Source of the DNA: Sthenelais limicola
Taxonomy: Eukaryota; Annelida; Polychaeta; Phyllodocida; Sigalionidae
Assembly (NCBI GenBank): GCA_942159475.1
Contig: OW804096.1
Location: forward strand, 106,056,194-106,120,193
Direction of reading: 5' to 3'
Length of the DNA: 64,000 nt
The notes below the pieces were generated by a model. That model did no database searches and was not told the origin of the DNA. It was given only the letters and a program-made list of their open reading frames with translations. The position numbers were made by a program, and so were the translations under genes. Of this stretch, positions 1 to 11,460 are shown piece after piece (position 1 is the stretch's first letter; the number at the start of each line of letters is the position of its first letter).

Positions 1-3000
1 CGGGAGACACAAAGTATATTGTAGACAGTATACTTGAATAAACATACTTAAATGACCCATTATGACTTAAGGCGAACAACTAAATCTATATAAACCTTTA
101 CTGCTTTCGGGGATGGTTGTTTGGTAGTTCAGTTTGACATGGCACCAATTCGCCTTCACTGGGAATCTCCGTTTCCATTCAGCGCGGAAGCACTGCATCA
201 CCGGTAATTTCTCCAAATGTCTTTTTCCAGCATTAGCCTTGAGTGAATGATATACCGAGATAAGTAACGCTTTTCCTACCCTAGGAATGAATGATCTGAA
301 GGTAGAATGATGAGAGATGGTCACTGTCACAATAAAATCAGTTCTGCAATGTGGCGATGTGCCCGATGAATATAGGCCTACAGCTTTTACATGTGATTAG
401 ATCTACCCCCGAAAATCAATGCAACCAAATTAACCCCTGATGCATAATTATACGGTCACGTCCAATTAGCAAATAATAGATCTTATTCAATGGCTTGCCA
501 CAACAGCAGTTGCCACTAAGATGAACATCTTATCTTTTCTTCACACACCCCATCTTCTCGTTAAAAAATATTAAGTAAATGGTTCTAACAGTGACCATCT
601 CTCATCATTGCTATGAGGGGTTTACATAGTGATAATGCATATAACAAAGTATGTCAATGTGATATAATCGAAAAGAGTTTTTTAATCAAAACCCTGTAGG
701 TTACATGAGAATAGTTCTTAAATTAACGATAAACAACCGAAGCAGTGGAAGATATACTTAACCAATTATCCTATATGGCGCCTACCGTATATGGTACCCT
801 AAACTAAGAGAGGCATTAATATTGGTGATGACCCTGAACAACAATTTTTACTCCCAGTGCCGTCTTAAAGCTATAAAGAAAAACGTAAATGTAACTGAGC
901 TTAACTGCGCTGCTGCCTGTCGAGAGACCATGCTGACGGCCTTGCCGCCAACGCGCACTATATAGCTGCATTCATGGGTGCTGAAGGCCATGGTCGAACG
1001 CTAGCTTCGTTCCAATATGAATATTATCATTAATCCTAATATGTAGCGGTACCCAAATAATTATTACCGTCGGGAACAGCGCTACGGTATAATAGCCAAA
1101 GAATCCGATGTTGCACAATCCAAGGTATCTTTTCTCAATGGAGGAAAAGTTGTTATCATCCTCATCAAAACAGGCTAAAAGTAGATACATACATTAACAT
1201 GAAAGAGACTCTTGATTATTCTATGCTAACAATGACTTATATTTTAAACAGGCCAGATTTGTGGGTATGGCAGTGACGGGGATAATGTGAATTATGGGGT
1301 CACTCTAATGTTCTAAGTGCTCCGGCAATGCTGATGCTGTCCACTTTATCATTGATACGGATGTCTGTCACATTTTAATGTCAGGAAGCAGTGAGTATCG
1401 ATTACCCTCACTATCTCATCTACATTTGATATGGACTCATACCATCTTATCTCCATAAGGGTTATCTCCTGAAATTGCGTTACAGAAATCCTTACACAAG
1501 CTTCTCAGCTTCTTTGAGATCTTCTGAGGCCTTTCTGCAATAATTGCTTATATCGTCCCTCCACTATGACTAATGATGTTTCAGAACTTGTAATTTACGG
1601 AGTTCTTGCTGGATTGAGTGCTTCTGTGAATTTGATGAGAATAATTCAGGTTGTAAGTGCCTTTGAATCTTCAATGATTTATCTATTGTGTTCAGACTGT
1701 TCCTAAATCAATCTGTAGTGCTTTTCAACTTCATCCATGCATGCATGATGGCAAAGAGATTCTTCGGAATACATTGATTAGCAGGCATAGATTACTAAAA
1801 AGGTAAAAGGTAAAACGCTCACTGTTGGCAATGGTTGTCCTCAGATGTGTCTTTCATGTCAAAATATTATTAATGTTATTCAAGTGTGAGCAATTCAGGC
1901 CTTGTTTAGGCTGACGGGCGCAGAAAGTTAGACATTTCTTCTAATCCATATCCTTAATTATAATTCTATCGTTATTATTCGGTATTTATACACTGAAGAT
2001 GACTATTCAAAGATCATTTTCACCTGTAGTCCGCCCACTTTCTTTCAGAGCACTTGGGCAATTGATTCATAGATATTTCCATACATATACCGCGCGTTGA
2101 AAAAAAAAACCTTCGTCAAATGTTTGCGCTTGGGCGGGGTTCCGCCCGGAAAAGCATAGATTTCATGATTCTCCATGCCCCTGTCCTCGTAAATGATAGT
2201 TCATTCTGCTCAACTATATCATTGATCGTCTTAACTCTGTGTAGTATGGTACGGTAGGATCTAAAGATGGAGTGATTAGACTGTGTTAGACCAGGCAAGT
2301 GTGGATTTCGCGATACGGGCAAGGACTAATTGGGTTTCGAGCATCGGAATTCGGACCTTATATCTATATGGTAATACTAATGGAAGCTAAGCTCAGTACA
2401 GGAAGGTATCCATTTGATAATGTTACAAAACAAACACTAATCACGCTACATGAGGATCGTATTGTATAGAAAACATTGTTCGCATACACTGTATGTAGTC
2501 TGACACGATCAACCTGTTTTCGCTGATGAGGACGGCCGCCTCCGCTATTTCTTTTTCTTCGCAATTCACCAAGCACGCGTCCAATGAACTTCAGCATATT
2601 TGGCTCGAAAGAGAAGTGGAAAATGTCACAATTTAAAACAGAACCAAATGAACGTAGGAAGGAATATCCCTATAATCCTGCAGCAAAAATATATCGCTCA
2701 TCAAGTAAAAGTCACGTTTCATTGTCTGAAGGGCTTTAAAAAAGTTACATCCGTCCTGTCGTCGGTGGACCTTTATTGATCTGGTTTGGATTGACATCCT
2801 TATGTTTGGTCGTGATTGCAATGAAAATTTATTAAGGTATACCGTTTTATGCCTATAGTTCAACACACGTCAAACTTTGTACCGGTAGATTCAAACTTCA
2901 AAGGTATTTTAATTGACGTGCAGACAAATTGACTCGCTCGACAATGACATATTTGAAGAATAATGTTTGATAAATGATATGCTTGACACTTGAACAGGCC

Positions 3001-4073
3001 TGTACATCAGAAAGACAGACTGTCCATAACAGATGTATTCCGTTCCACCAAAAGAGTTCCATTCCCCTAATAAACTCCGAAATATTCCAGAACACGAGCA
3101 CCCATGAGGATGCATATAATAAACCAAGAAGGGTCTGTTAAATGACAGTTTACAAAACGATATTATACATAATTGCGGTATAGAGGCATGCCCCACACAA
3201 TTATCCCCTCCAGAACCATAATTATTCTTCTACCAACTTATACATGCATGGATTCATGCATCCCAAGCCCTACAGTGAATGCAAAGGTTTAACATCATTA
3301 ATCGGATTTGTGTATGGCATTGGCACATTCGTGCATCCGGCATAAACTGCACGATGAAAGTGGTTGCTGTTTCCCCATCCTTAATCGACAGGATGGAAAC
3401 CCCTGTCCTCTAACCTTGCTCCATCCTAGCTAATAGGTTCCATCTATATTCGAGGCAATACAATTCGCGGATTGTCATGCATGATCTTGAATGGAGCAAC
3501 TTCGTTAGTGATAGCACAGGTAGAGATGGATTGGGAGTGCGGGCATCTCTCCCTTCTCCCAAGTGGCCAGTGCTTAGTGTATTAAAGAAGCCAGGCATTG
3601 GTCGAATGGACATGCCAGTGGACGAAATTCTCTCACCCGCTTTCTCACTCTGGCCCATCCCATCGTCAAATGCCCCAGATGTATTGCTCTTCAGTCGGAG
3701 CAATAGACAGCAGTGTCCCGATATCATTCACAGTGAATTTGATGGCAATCCCGATAGTGTCTCTCGACAAAACGACCCGCAGGCCAATCTGCCACGGCAC
3801 TTGGGCTGACAATTGCCACTCACTAACTGAACGCGATGGGCCTTCCATGGCAGGCCTTCATTATTAACAAAAGCAACCGCTTGTTTGTTATCCTATGCGG
3901 GAAGGCCACTATGATGTCTTCCAGATTCTGAATGGGTCAATTTCCTATTTGGTGGTTTTTGTCTAAATAACAATGTCATTGATGTAATATTGATGTGCAA
4001 ACCTATTGCGTATAATTTAGTTTCCCCTGTAGTAAATAAATCCCGTCCATATAGCCATCGCTTATATGTACAT
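1..4073. other. non-coding stretch upstream of the first LINE
   Basis: I see no gene here. Open frames are short and lack domain signatures or good splice flanks. The stretch holds one 22-bp perfect inverted-repeat pair (306-327 and 588-609), listed separately. It also holds a patch at about 3410-3867 where both strands are unusually open. That patch shows no recognisable family, and I could not decide whether it is a decayed exon or chance. Confidence 0.5.
306..609. repeat. 22-bp perfect inverted repeat, 304-bp span (MITE-like)
   Basis: Positions 306-327 and 588-609 are exact reverse complements over 22 bases (core gagagatggtcactgt). They enclose about 260 bp of AT-rich DNA with no open frame. 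Perfect terminal inverted repeats with a short non-coding interior fit a non-autonomous DNA transposon. I could not see a convincing target-site duplication beside either arm, so the ends may not be exact. Confidence 0.5.
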
Positions 4074-4186
4074 TTCTGGATTCATGCGCAGTAGGTGTCA
4101 TGGCAACATTTCCACTGCGCGCTACATCCATCGAAATAAAGAATTCGTGCATACATGTATATCACTTTGCATGCAATTCACCAGAT
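4074..4186. repeat. target-site duplication, left copy (113 bp)
   Basis: This block matches 6883-6995 with two substitutions (aacattt/aatattt and gcgcgct/gcacgct). It abuts the poly(A) end of the intervening minus-strand LINE. The two copies bracket the insertion exactly, as expected of a duplication made by target-primed reverse transcription. At 113 bp it is far longer than the usual 5-20 bp. Confidence 0.88.
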
Positions 4187-6882
4187 TTTTTTTTAACAAA
4201 TTTTATTGGATCCATTTTCATACAATGATAATTTCATGGTAGTCCAGAAAAACATATAATGTTATCTCATAATAAATTAAATATTTTAAGTTTTTAAGTT
4301 GAGTCATTAATACATTAAGGGTTTCAATATAGCTTGTTGTTATAGGTTACAAGTTTCATTTGGTGAATACATTGGGTACCTCTACTGAGGAAAATACATA
4401 CCTACAATAAACACATAGATTTTTTTGTTATTTTTCTCCTCAAAAGTATAACATAGTCCGCCACATGACAGATAAAAGACACGTCGCATGCAAGATATTA
4501 TATACATTTGATTTGATTTGCTCTAGCAAATGATAGAGACATGTTTTAGAGTCAACCATACCAGTCATCAGTTGATTTAAGATGACTTTTTATGTTATCC
4601 CAGGATTTCAAACGAATAATTGACGGAAGACTATTCCATAAGGTTGGTCCAATATAGTGAGGGGATCGCACTACTTTCTCTAGTTTTGGTACCATGACCT
4701 TCATCACCGGTCCTTCGTTTAATCTAGTAATCACTGGTATATCACTTAGGTTTTTCCTATCCAGTCGTTTTCTATACATTATTTGCATAAGTGCAATCTT
4801 TGAACGTTTTTCTAGAGAATCGATCCGACATTCGTTACATAATTCAATTTTATCCCTAGGGTCATTGAAATATACAGTTTTTACTGCATTATATATGATT
4901 CGCTGAAGCTTTGTTCTTATGTCAACGCTAGCCATAGATGCGAAAAGATTACCGTACTCTAGTAAGGACAAGATATGGCTTTTTACTATTATCTTTGCCA
5001 TTTTTATAGTGAGATACTTTCTTATACGCTGAAACTGTAGTAGCTTATACATGGCTGATGATTTCATTTTTATCAAATGACCTTTCATGGTTAATTTATC
5101 GTCGATCTTGAAACTGAGATAATTCACTACTCTTGTTTTTACAACCTCATGGCCTTTTAGATATATTTTTGCCAGGTTATCAAATTTTACCTTTTTCAAT
5201 CTATTAGTCGTTCCCAATAGTTGTATCTGACATTTTTTTACATTTAGATTAAGCATGTTATCCAGCATCCACTTGTTAATTGAGTTCATAACCAGCTGGG
5301 TGTGGGTCATACATTTGTTTAGATGTGGGCCAGTTATACTGACCGCAGTATCATCTGCGTAAAGAGTCAGATTTACATTCATACCAGGGGCGATTAGATT
5401 TTTTATACAAGAAGATAGGTCGTTGATATATATTAGAAATACTATCGGGCCGATATGACTACCTTGGGGTACGCCTCTGTTTATAACAATGCGGTCAGAC
5501 ACAAAATTATTTATAGTTGTTCTTTGGGCCCTGTTATGGAGATAGTTCATGATGATTTTGATCAAAGAGGGATTTAACTTATAATAGACCATTTTGTCAT
5601 ATAGAATTTTGTGGTCGATACAGTTAAAGGCTTTCGATATGTCGTAGAAGGATGCTACTGTGAGCTGTCCATTATTAATACCATGTATTATGGGTGACAG
5701 AAAATCAAAAAAGCTTAGATTAGTTGAGTGGTTAGCTCTGAAACCTCCTTGAGAGGGACAAAATAGATCATTCGTCTCCATGTGATCGACTAAGGCAGTA
5801 CATATGATTTTTTCGAGTATCTTAGATAGGGTCGGAACTATGGCGATAGGTCTCAAGTTATTAAAGTATCTCAGGTTTCCCTCTTTGGGGATAGGTGTAA
5901 TTGTGTACTCTTTCCACTCCTTTGGCATAACACCTGTGGCCATACAACGCTTCATCAATAGAGTGACATGGGGTGTGAGCTGTTGTAGGAATAATTTTAG
6001 TATCTTAGTGTTTATCCAACTAAGGCCACAGCTTTTGGAAGTATCAATATCATTTATCAGATCTTCAATTTTCTCGATAGTAATAAGAGTTTTTGTGGAC
6101 ATCATTAGTTTCGGTGCATCATCAAGATAATTCACATGAGATTGGGACGATTCCCCATCAGTTGAACCAAATTTGCTGAAAAACTCATTCAGCTTATTAG
6201 ACGCTTCAAGACCATTTATTTCTCGATTATCATGTATAAAGGAAGTTGGTAGAGATTTAGAACCTTTTCCGAAAAGATCGTTTATGTTTGTCCAAAATTT
6301 TTTGCTATTATTAGCAGAATTTTGTAGGTTTGTTCGGATGGTTTCCCTTTTCTGTTGTTTGATTTGTTTACTGATTTCTCTCCTAAGAGCAACAGCCTGT
6401 TTAAAATATTCATCAGAGTTGTATCTCCTTGATTTTTTGAACAGCTTGTCATGGTCCCTTATTTTCTTTAAGAGGACGTTTGGTAATTTGAAGCTACCCT
6501 TTCTTACAGTTCTTATTTCCTCAACAGGACAGCAACGATCTAAGTACCTTATAATACATGATTTCATATTAGTCCAGATTTCCTCTGTGGATTTCATAGC
6601 ATCCCCAAAGCTAAATTCTACATCACGATACGGTTGTAAGTAGTTTTCAAGATGAGCTTCATTCAGCTTATTATACCTTCGACCCTTACGTACATCTCTG
6701 TGAACCTGTTCCTTTCCTTTTTTAAATTGTGAAAGGAGGCATAGATGGTCAGAGATATTTACATTTAGCACCCTGGATGATAAGATATGTGGATGGTCCG
6801 TGAACATAACATCGATTAAGGTACCAGTATTACCTGAGTATCTAGTAGGTTTATCGATACATGAAACAAGGTTAAAGTCAGA
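4187..6882 (-). mobile_element. 5'-truncated CR1/Jockey-type LINE insertion
   Basis: This is a non-LTR retrotransposon copy of 2,696 bp, read on the minus strand. The 3' end is at 4187, where the minus strand ends in about eight A residues just after an AATAAA-type signal. The copy is truncated in the endonuclease domain at its 5' end. It is bracketed by a 113-bp target-site duplication (4074-4186 and 6883-6995). The 3' untranslated region runs from 4187 to 4551. The RT-domain style (GVPQGS, YADDTAV, a C-terminal GPTLWNSLP motif) is that of the CR1/Jockey superfamily. I cannot give the exact clade by eye. Confidence 0.9.
4552..6882 (-). CDS. LINE ORF2 remnant: endonuclease tail and intact reverse transcriptase
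   Basis: An open frame of about 776 codons without stops. It begins with the last part of an AP-type endonuclease, seen as the pattern IDVMFTD followed by the SDH motif (ISDHLCLL). A basic linker follows, then the reverse transcriptase. The RT carries the PKEG/LRPIA block, the FYDISKAFNCIDH block (first catalytic Asp), GVPQGSHIGP, and the catalytic YADD near residue 512 (5350-5361). A thumb and C-terminal region ends in the GPTLWNSLP motif typical of CR1-like elements. The apparent start ATG at 6892-6894 lies in the flanking duplicated host DNA, so it is not the element's own start. The reading frame is fully open, so the insertion is fairly young. It cannot move on its own because ORF1 and most of the endonuclease are missing. 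Confidence 0.9.
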   Translation of the reverse strand, partial: SDFNLVSCIDKPTRYSGNTGTLIDVMFTDHPHILSSRVLNVNISDHLCLLSQFKKGKEQVHRDVRKGRRYNKLNEAHLENYLQPYRDVEFSFGDAMKSTEEIWTNMKSCIIRYLDRCCPVEEIRTVRKGSFKLPNVLLKKIRDHDKLFKKSRRYNSDEYFKQAVALRREISKQIKQQKRETIRTNLQNSANNSKKFWTNINDLFGKGSKSLPTSFIHDNREINGLEASNKLNEFFSKFGSTDGESSQSHVNYLDDAPKLMMSTKTLITIEKIEDLINDIDTSKSCGLSWINTKILKLFLQQLTPHVTLLMKRCMATGVMPKEWKEYTITPIPKEGNLRYFNNLRPIAIVPTLSKILEKIICTALVDHMETNDLFCPSQGGFRANHSTNLSFFDFLSPIIHGINNGQLTVASFYDISKAFNCIDHKILYDKMVYYKLNPSLIKIIMNYLHNRAQRTTINNFVSDRIVINRGVPQGSHIGPIVFLIYINDLSSCIKNLIAPGMNVNLTLYADDTAVSITGPHLNKCMTHTQLVMNSINKWMLDNMLNLNVKKCQIQLLGTTNRLKKVKFDNLAKIYLKGHEVVKTRVVNYLSFKIDDKLTMKGHLIKMKSSAMYKLLQFQRIRKYLTIKMAKIIVKSHILSLLEYGNLFASMASVDIRTKLQRIIYNAVKTVYFNDPRDKIELCNECRIDSLEKRSKIALMQIMYRKRLDRKNLSDIPVITRLNEGPVMKVMVPKLEKVVRSPHYIGPTLWNSLPSIIRLKSWDNIKSHLKSTDDWYG

Positions 6883-6995
6883 TTCTGGATTCATGCGCAG
6901 TAGGTGTCATGGCAATATTTCCACTGCACGCTACATCCATCGAAATAAAGAATTCGTGCATACATGTATATCACTTTGCATGCAATTCACCAGAT
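6883..6995. repeat. target-site duplication, right copy (113 bp)
   Basis: Second copy of the 113-bp block at 4074-4186, with two substitutions, lying at the truncated 5' end of the LINE. It supplies a spurious ATG that opens directly into the LINE reading frame. Confidence 0.88.
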
Positions 6996-7218
6996 AGAAA
7001 GGCCCTTGAAAGGAAGAGACATCCCTCTCATACAAAGAATGAATCCGTCCAAAAAATAGCAAAACAATAGTAGGCATAATAATGGTGACAATTTCAACCT
7101 GCTCATGTGCCCCTCTTGCCATTATATTAGAGTTTGGTTAGAGTTCAGCTGTCACACTTCCATAGATTCCCCATGATAGGATGACCGATGGTAATCCCAG
7201 ATGCAATATAATATATAT

Positions 7219-7253
<35 letters not shown>

Positions 7254-9275
7254 ATCTGCGGTATCCTCGAAATTAGATGAAGATCTATCAGGTATTCCGA
7301 TAACGGCGAGTCTATAATTGACCTTAACATCTCTGCCAAATATCATAGATGTGGCTTTTGTTCTTGTACTTCAGACACTAGATTTATATATGGCATTTTG
7401 ATAACAGGAACGTCTGTCAGACAGAGATAACTAGACAAAATATATATTTATCCTCGATATTGATGAAGAGCAAAAACAATCAAGCCAAAACCAACTACTT
7501 GGTGAAAGACGGCAAGGCACGGCATAAACAAGGGACTTCCCTTGTTTACTTTTGCCTTTAGAAGAGAGCATTTCTAGCTGTTACATAATTGCACAGCTTT
7601 ACCTAGGACTGATTAATCACGCTATTACACATTTACTTCCCAATATTGAAACAAATGTTTCAAAATATTTGTCATCAACCGCTAGCAATATATCCCTGCT
7701 GTTATATCTACTTCCTTCATTTGCGATAGCTGTTGCACTCATTCGGCGGCATGGTCCTTAAGTTCAAAATAATAACTATAACTTAGGGGCAGAGGAGACC
7801 GAGCATATCTTATGAGCATCCTTCCAGTCTCTTTCGCTTCACTTTTACTGAATTCGGTTATCCTGCAAATAAAAGTAACAAACCACTCACTCACGTTCTA
7901 ACGTTCGGTCAACACCAGGATATGGATAACCTCGTGCACCACCATCTCAATCAGCATCCCCTCCTTGGAGAAAATACAAAATGGATGTCTTCATTATTGA
8001 AAAGTACACATGTTCAAATTTGCATTTGCATCTTATCCGTGACACAGAATATCGTTGAACTCCAACTGTAATTACACTTTCCATTTCTGCACTTGTTGCC
8101 CCGGGTATTACTTGCGGTCTTGACTCAATATGCAAATACAGTAATTCAATTTTGTTGTCATAATTACAATCTGTTTTTTAATCCAGCAAGGGAATAACAG
8201 TCATTAGAATTATACTTTTTCTATGGTTTCTCCATTCCAGTCACAACCTTCCTGAAATATCTGTTGTCTGTTGTAGTAATTTGGTTGCGTTTGTTGCTCA
8301 GGGGTATTTCCTTTCAACAACGGCCACCCTGGAGTCACACTTGATAAATGTAAATACGATTTTGAAATCTTTCATTATGTCATAACGTAAGTGAATGATA
8401 ATTGCATCTTCTGCAAAGGAAGAATAAGAATAATGAATATTTATCCTCCATCACATGGCTCTTGGCATTTTCAAAATATGTATTGGGCAATATGATGATG
8501 GAGGAAATTGCTGTGTAGCCTGTGAAATGTAGCCTTATATATAAGAGTTCTTTCAAAATCTCGAAGATCTAGAAATATGAGGTTGAAATTCCGAAGAGTT
8601 CGACTGTAAATAACTGTCAAAGTTCTGAACATACCCACGATACTAAAATTCATTACACCTACACATTTACAAGTAACTATTTCAGATGTTAGGGCCAACC
8701 CTTCCTCGTACGCTAGGGTCCAGCAGGGATGGGCCATAGCGTCTGATAGAGTACTTATTTGATGGTTTCATTGAACTTATTTTAGGTGTAGACCCTGGCG
8801 TCTGTAGACCGTTTACATAAGAAAATATGACATTTGATACTTTTTCATGTAGCCTTAAATTTCTCAACACGTTTGTATACACATATTTTCTTTTTAGTAA
8901 GGTTTGATCTATAAACAATAAATGATATTGTAAGATATACGGTACCTAGTAACAGTCTAACAGAGTTGTAACAAATATAAAAAAGAATCAATAAAAACTT
9001 TATAGACGCACAATGTATTTCATTGACACTACATGTGTAGCCATTCCCTTTCAATATCAGTGGCAGTAGAGGTCAATTTTCGTGCAGTGACGAAGGTCAA
9101 TATCAATAGCTGTAGAGTAGAGCTTTTGTGCAGTGGCAAAGGAAGGGCCAGATTGAGCGGCTTTAGACAATTTAGAGCCTTTAATGATGACAATTTTGTT
9201 CACGATGTTATTCAGCATACTTGCATTTTTAAATCTACATTTTAAATGCCATCAACTGTCAATGAGAGAGAGGTA
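6996..9275. other. non-coding stretch with TG microsatellite
   Basis: I see no supported gene. Frames are short and show no domains. A TG dinucleotide run at about 7213-7252 is the only clear structure. Confidence 0.5.
7213..7252. repeat. (TG)n microsatellite
   Basis: An AT-rich lead (tatatattata) runs into an uninterrupted TG dinucleotide tract of about 15 units. It explains the poly-His-Thr stretch in the short antisense open frame there, which is not a gene. Confidence 0.95.
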
Positions 9276-9340
9276 AGGCCCTTGTCCACTAAGCTGCTGC
9301 GCAAAAATCGCATGAGAATCGGCTTAGTGGACTAGGGCCT
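9276..9340. repeat. 65-bp hairpin repeat (MITE-like)
   Basis: The arms aggccct-tgtccactaagc (9276-9294) and gcttagtggact-agggcct (9322-9340) are reverse complements with one mismatch, around a 27-base loop containing gcgcaaaaatcgcatgagaatcg. A related, more decayed sequence occurs at about 62830-62926, where the loop sequence appears in both orientations. This is therefore a dispersed family rather than a chance palindrome. Confidence 0.7.
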
Positions 9341-10150
9341 ATAGACATTCATTTTTTTTAGCTTTTCCAAAAATGTTCGTTTGTTTTATTTGGCTCAATG
9401 TATCGACATACACTTTTTAAATGTTGTTAATAATGATAAATATTGCCTCTGAAACAAACCATCTCCGATAATAATCTGAAAGCGTCATGATTCTGTAGTG
9501 TGTGGGTCTCCTTTTTTTCTTTTCTTTTTTATACTAATAAGTTAAATTAATAAAGAACGTCAAATAAATCATGAGAACCTCCCGCAAAGAAAATCTATCG
9601 GTAGTTTGGTGATGTTATATCCAACTGCGGCTAATAATAGAGAATCCAATGTTGTAATTCAATCTTTTGGATATATATGGAACTACCTTGGAACAATTCT
9701 GGCTGTTTAGACCATCTCTTAAATACCATATCTATAAGACCAGCGCACCAAAGGTGACCCAAATGGCTGAAATTTGCTAATTAGTTTATTCATTTTAATA
9801 AATCATCGTTTGGGCAGACAATCAAAGAAGGAAGTCACATGTGGCAATTTAATCCATTAACATTCAGTCCCAAATCTCTAAAAGTTATGAGTCTCCAAGG
9901 CTTCCTCCAGTATTTATTCATGGTACCAATACATAACCAATACTTGATCATGCAACCGATCTTCACTACAACAGCCTCCACTGACATGCAAAGCAAATGA
10001 CAAATCCACAACAATGTAAAGCTGTACAGCTCATGATCTAATCGTGAAGCTTCCCTCCCTTAACCGCCTAGGTTGGTTCCCTTTTATACCATAGCAACGA
10101 CACTGATTAAATAGGCAGCGACACTGATTAAACAGGCGTAAAGGTGGATA
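9341..10150. other. non-coding stretch, no structure seen
   Basis: I see no gene and no clear repeat here. Confidence 0.45.
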
Positions 10151-10311
10151 GTTATATAGAACTGAACGAGAGGTTATATAGAACTACTCGTGTGATTCAA
10201 TGGGTCAAGTTAACACTTTATTTCATATCCGTTGGCCGCTTGTTGGATACGAAAGCAGTATTGAACCACAAGAGTAGTTCTAAACCCCGAGTTCAGTTCT
10301 TTCTTTATAAC
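10151..10311. repeat. imperfect palindromic element, about 50-bp arms
   Basis: The left arm starts at 10151 (gttatatagaactgaacg...) and runs to about 10200. The right arm, 10261-10311, is its imperfect reverse complement, ending in ctttataac. Shared blocks include the paired gaactactc/gagtagttc and the flanking gattcaa/ttgaacc. About 60 bp lie between the arms. A short direct repeat (cgacactgattaaa) precedes it at about 10096-10130. The structure fits a MITE or foldback remnant. Confidence 0.55.
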
Positions 10312-10562
10312 TTGTAATCAATAAGAAAATGCTAGTTTCATTTTGGCCGAAGCAGTTTGTGATCTCCATGAGTCGCGGCGGGGTAAGCTCATCTCTCATT
10401 GGTCTGACGTCATCAAAGACGGCTATATTGAGCAATCACAGACATGCTTACTTCAGCGGCCATGCTATTTATGCATTGCAGCGTATATAACTCAACACAC
10501 TATAAAATGGGGGTATTTTTCCTACTCACAGGGAACTCACCCATTCTGTCGTAGTATCATGA

Positions 10563-11460
10563 TCTAAATATTAATAAAATAGCGTTGAAAGTTGTAAAAC
10601 CCCTATCTTCTCTGAAACTGCTGGCCCGATCTCCAATATATTTCAGGTGCACATTGCCAAAAATGGTTCAGAGTCATTCCACTATGTTTCATTAACAAAT
10701 TAGGGTTAGAAATGGGTTTGAAATGGGTTAACATTGAGCACCCCCATCCAGGGCCCCCAGCGCTGCCTGAAAACAAACCACTATGAGTGCCCCTACATCA
10801 GAATTCTGGGTCACCAAAAGCATGTTTCTGGGTAACTCAGAGTAAGAGAACTCTCCTTCTATGATAGTGGTCTATACCCTCTGCCTCCCTCTGTCTTTCT
10901 CACAGTCCAGACCTCTTCTTTCTCTCTGTGTCTCTCTATCTCTGTCCCTGTCCAATTTTTTTTTTCTTTGCCCGCTAAGTTGGCAGGTAAAATTAGAGAT
11001 TTACCCGCCCACTCAGAAATGTATCCACCCACTAATTACCTGACAATGAAAGCGGGAATGGGAGAGGGAGCAGGAGAGGGAACAAAAAAGGGAGCGGGAT
11101 TGGGATTGGGAACGGGAACAAGAGAGGGGGAGGAAGCAGGACAGAGACAGAGACAAGGAGAGGGACTGCCCACACAGAAATTTACCCGCCCACTAATTAC
11201 CTCACAATGAAATTAGGAGAGGGAGACAGAGTGGGAGCGGGAATGGGACAAGGACAGGGACAGGGACAGGCAACACAACAACAGCAACCAAAAAGAGCAT
11301 CTAAACAGGGTTCCATTTGTGGTATGAATGTTAATACAGATACTAAGTTATAGAGACAACTTGAAAGAGAAAGATGGTGGGAGAGGGAACAAGGAGAGAT
11401 GAGGATGTGGGCCCAACTGTTCCACTAGCAAATCCCGTGCATAGCATGGGTATTTGCTAG
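10563..11460 (+). mobile_element. non-autonomous Helitron-like element, copy 1
   Basis: The 5' end begins TCTAAATATTAATAAAA directly after an A. The 3' end is a terminal near-palindrome (ctagcaaatcccgtgc / gcatgggtatttgctag) that finishes in CTAG followed by T. TC at the start, CTRR at the end with a 3' hairpin, and insertion between A and T with no duplication match the Helitron signature. The copy at 27864-28672 has the same ends and shared interior blocks, for example the opening region at about 10600-10790 and the block near 11300-11410. The interior contains purine-rich tracts with a duplicated segment (acccgcccactaattacct at about 11001-11042 and 11171-11203). There is no Rep/helicase frame. 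Unlike canonical Helitrons the palindrome runs to the very last base. Confidence 0.72.

Noticed and set aside
3410..3867. Overlapping open frames on both strands (60-110 codons)
   Set aside because: No domain or repeat similarity recognised, no convincing splice sites, and frames on both strands cannot all be real. Left as unresolved.
7145..7339. Frame with a His-Thr repeat
   Set aside because: It is a translation of the TG microsatellite.
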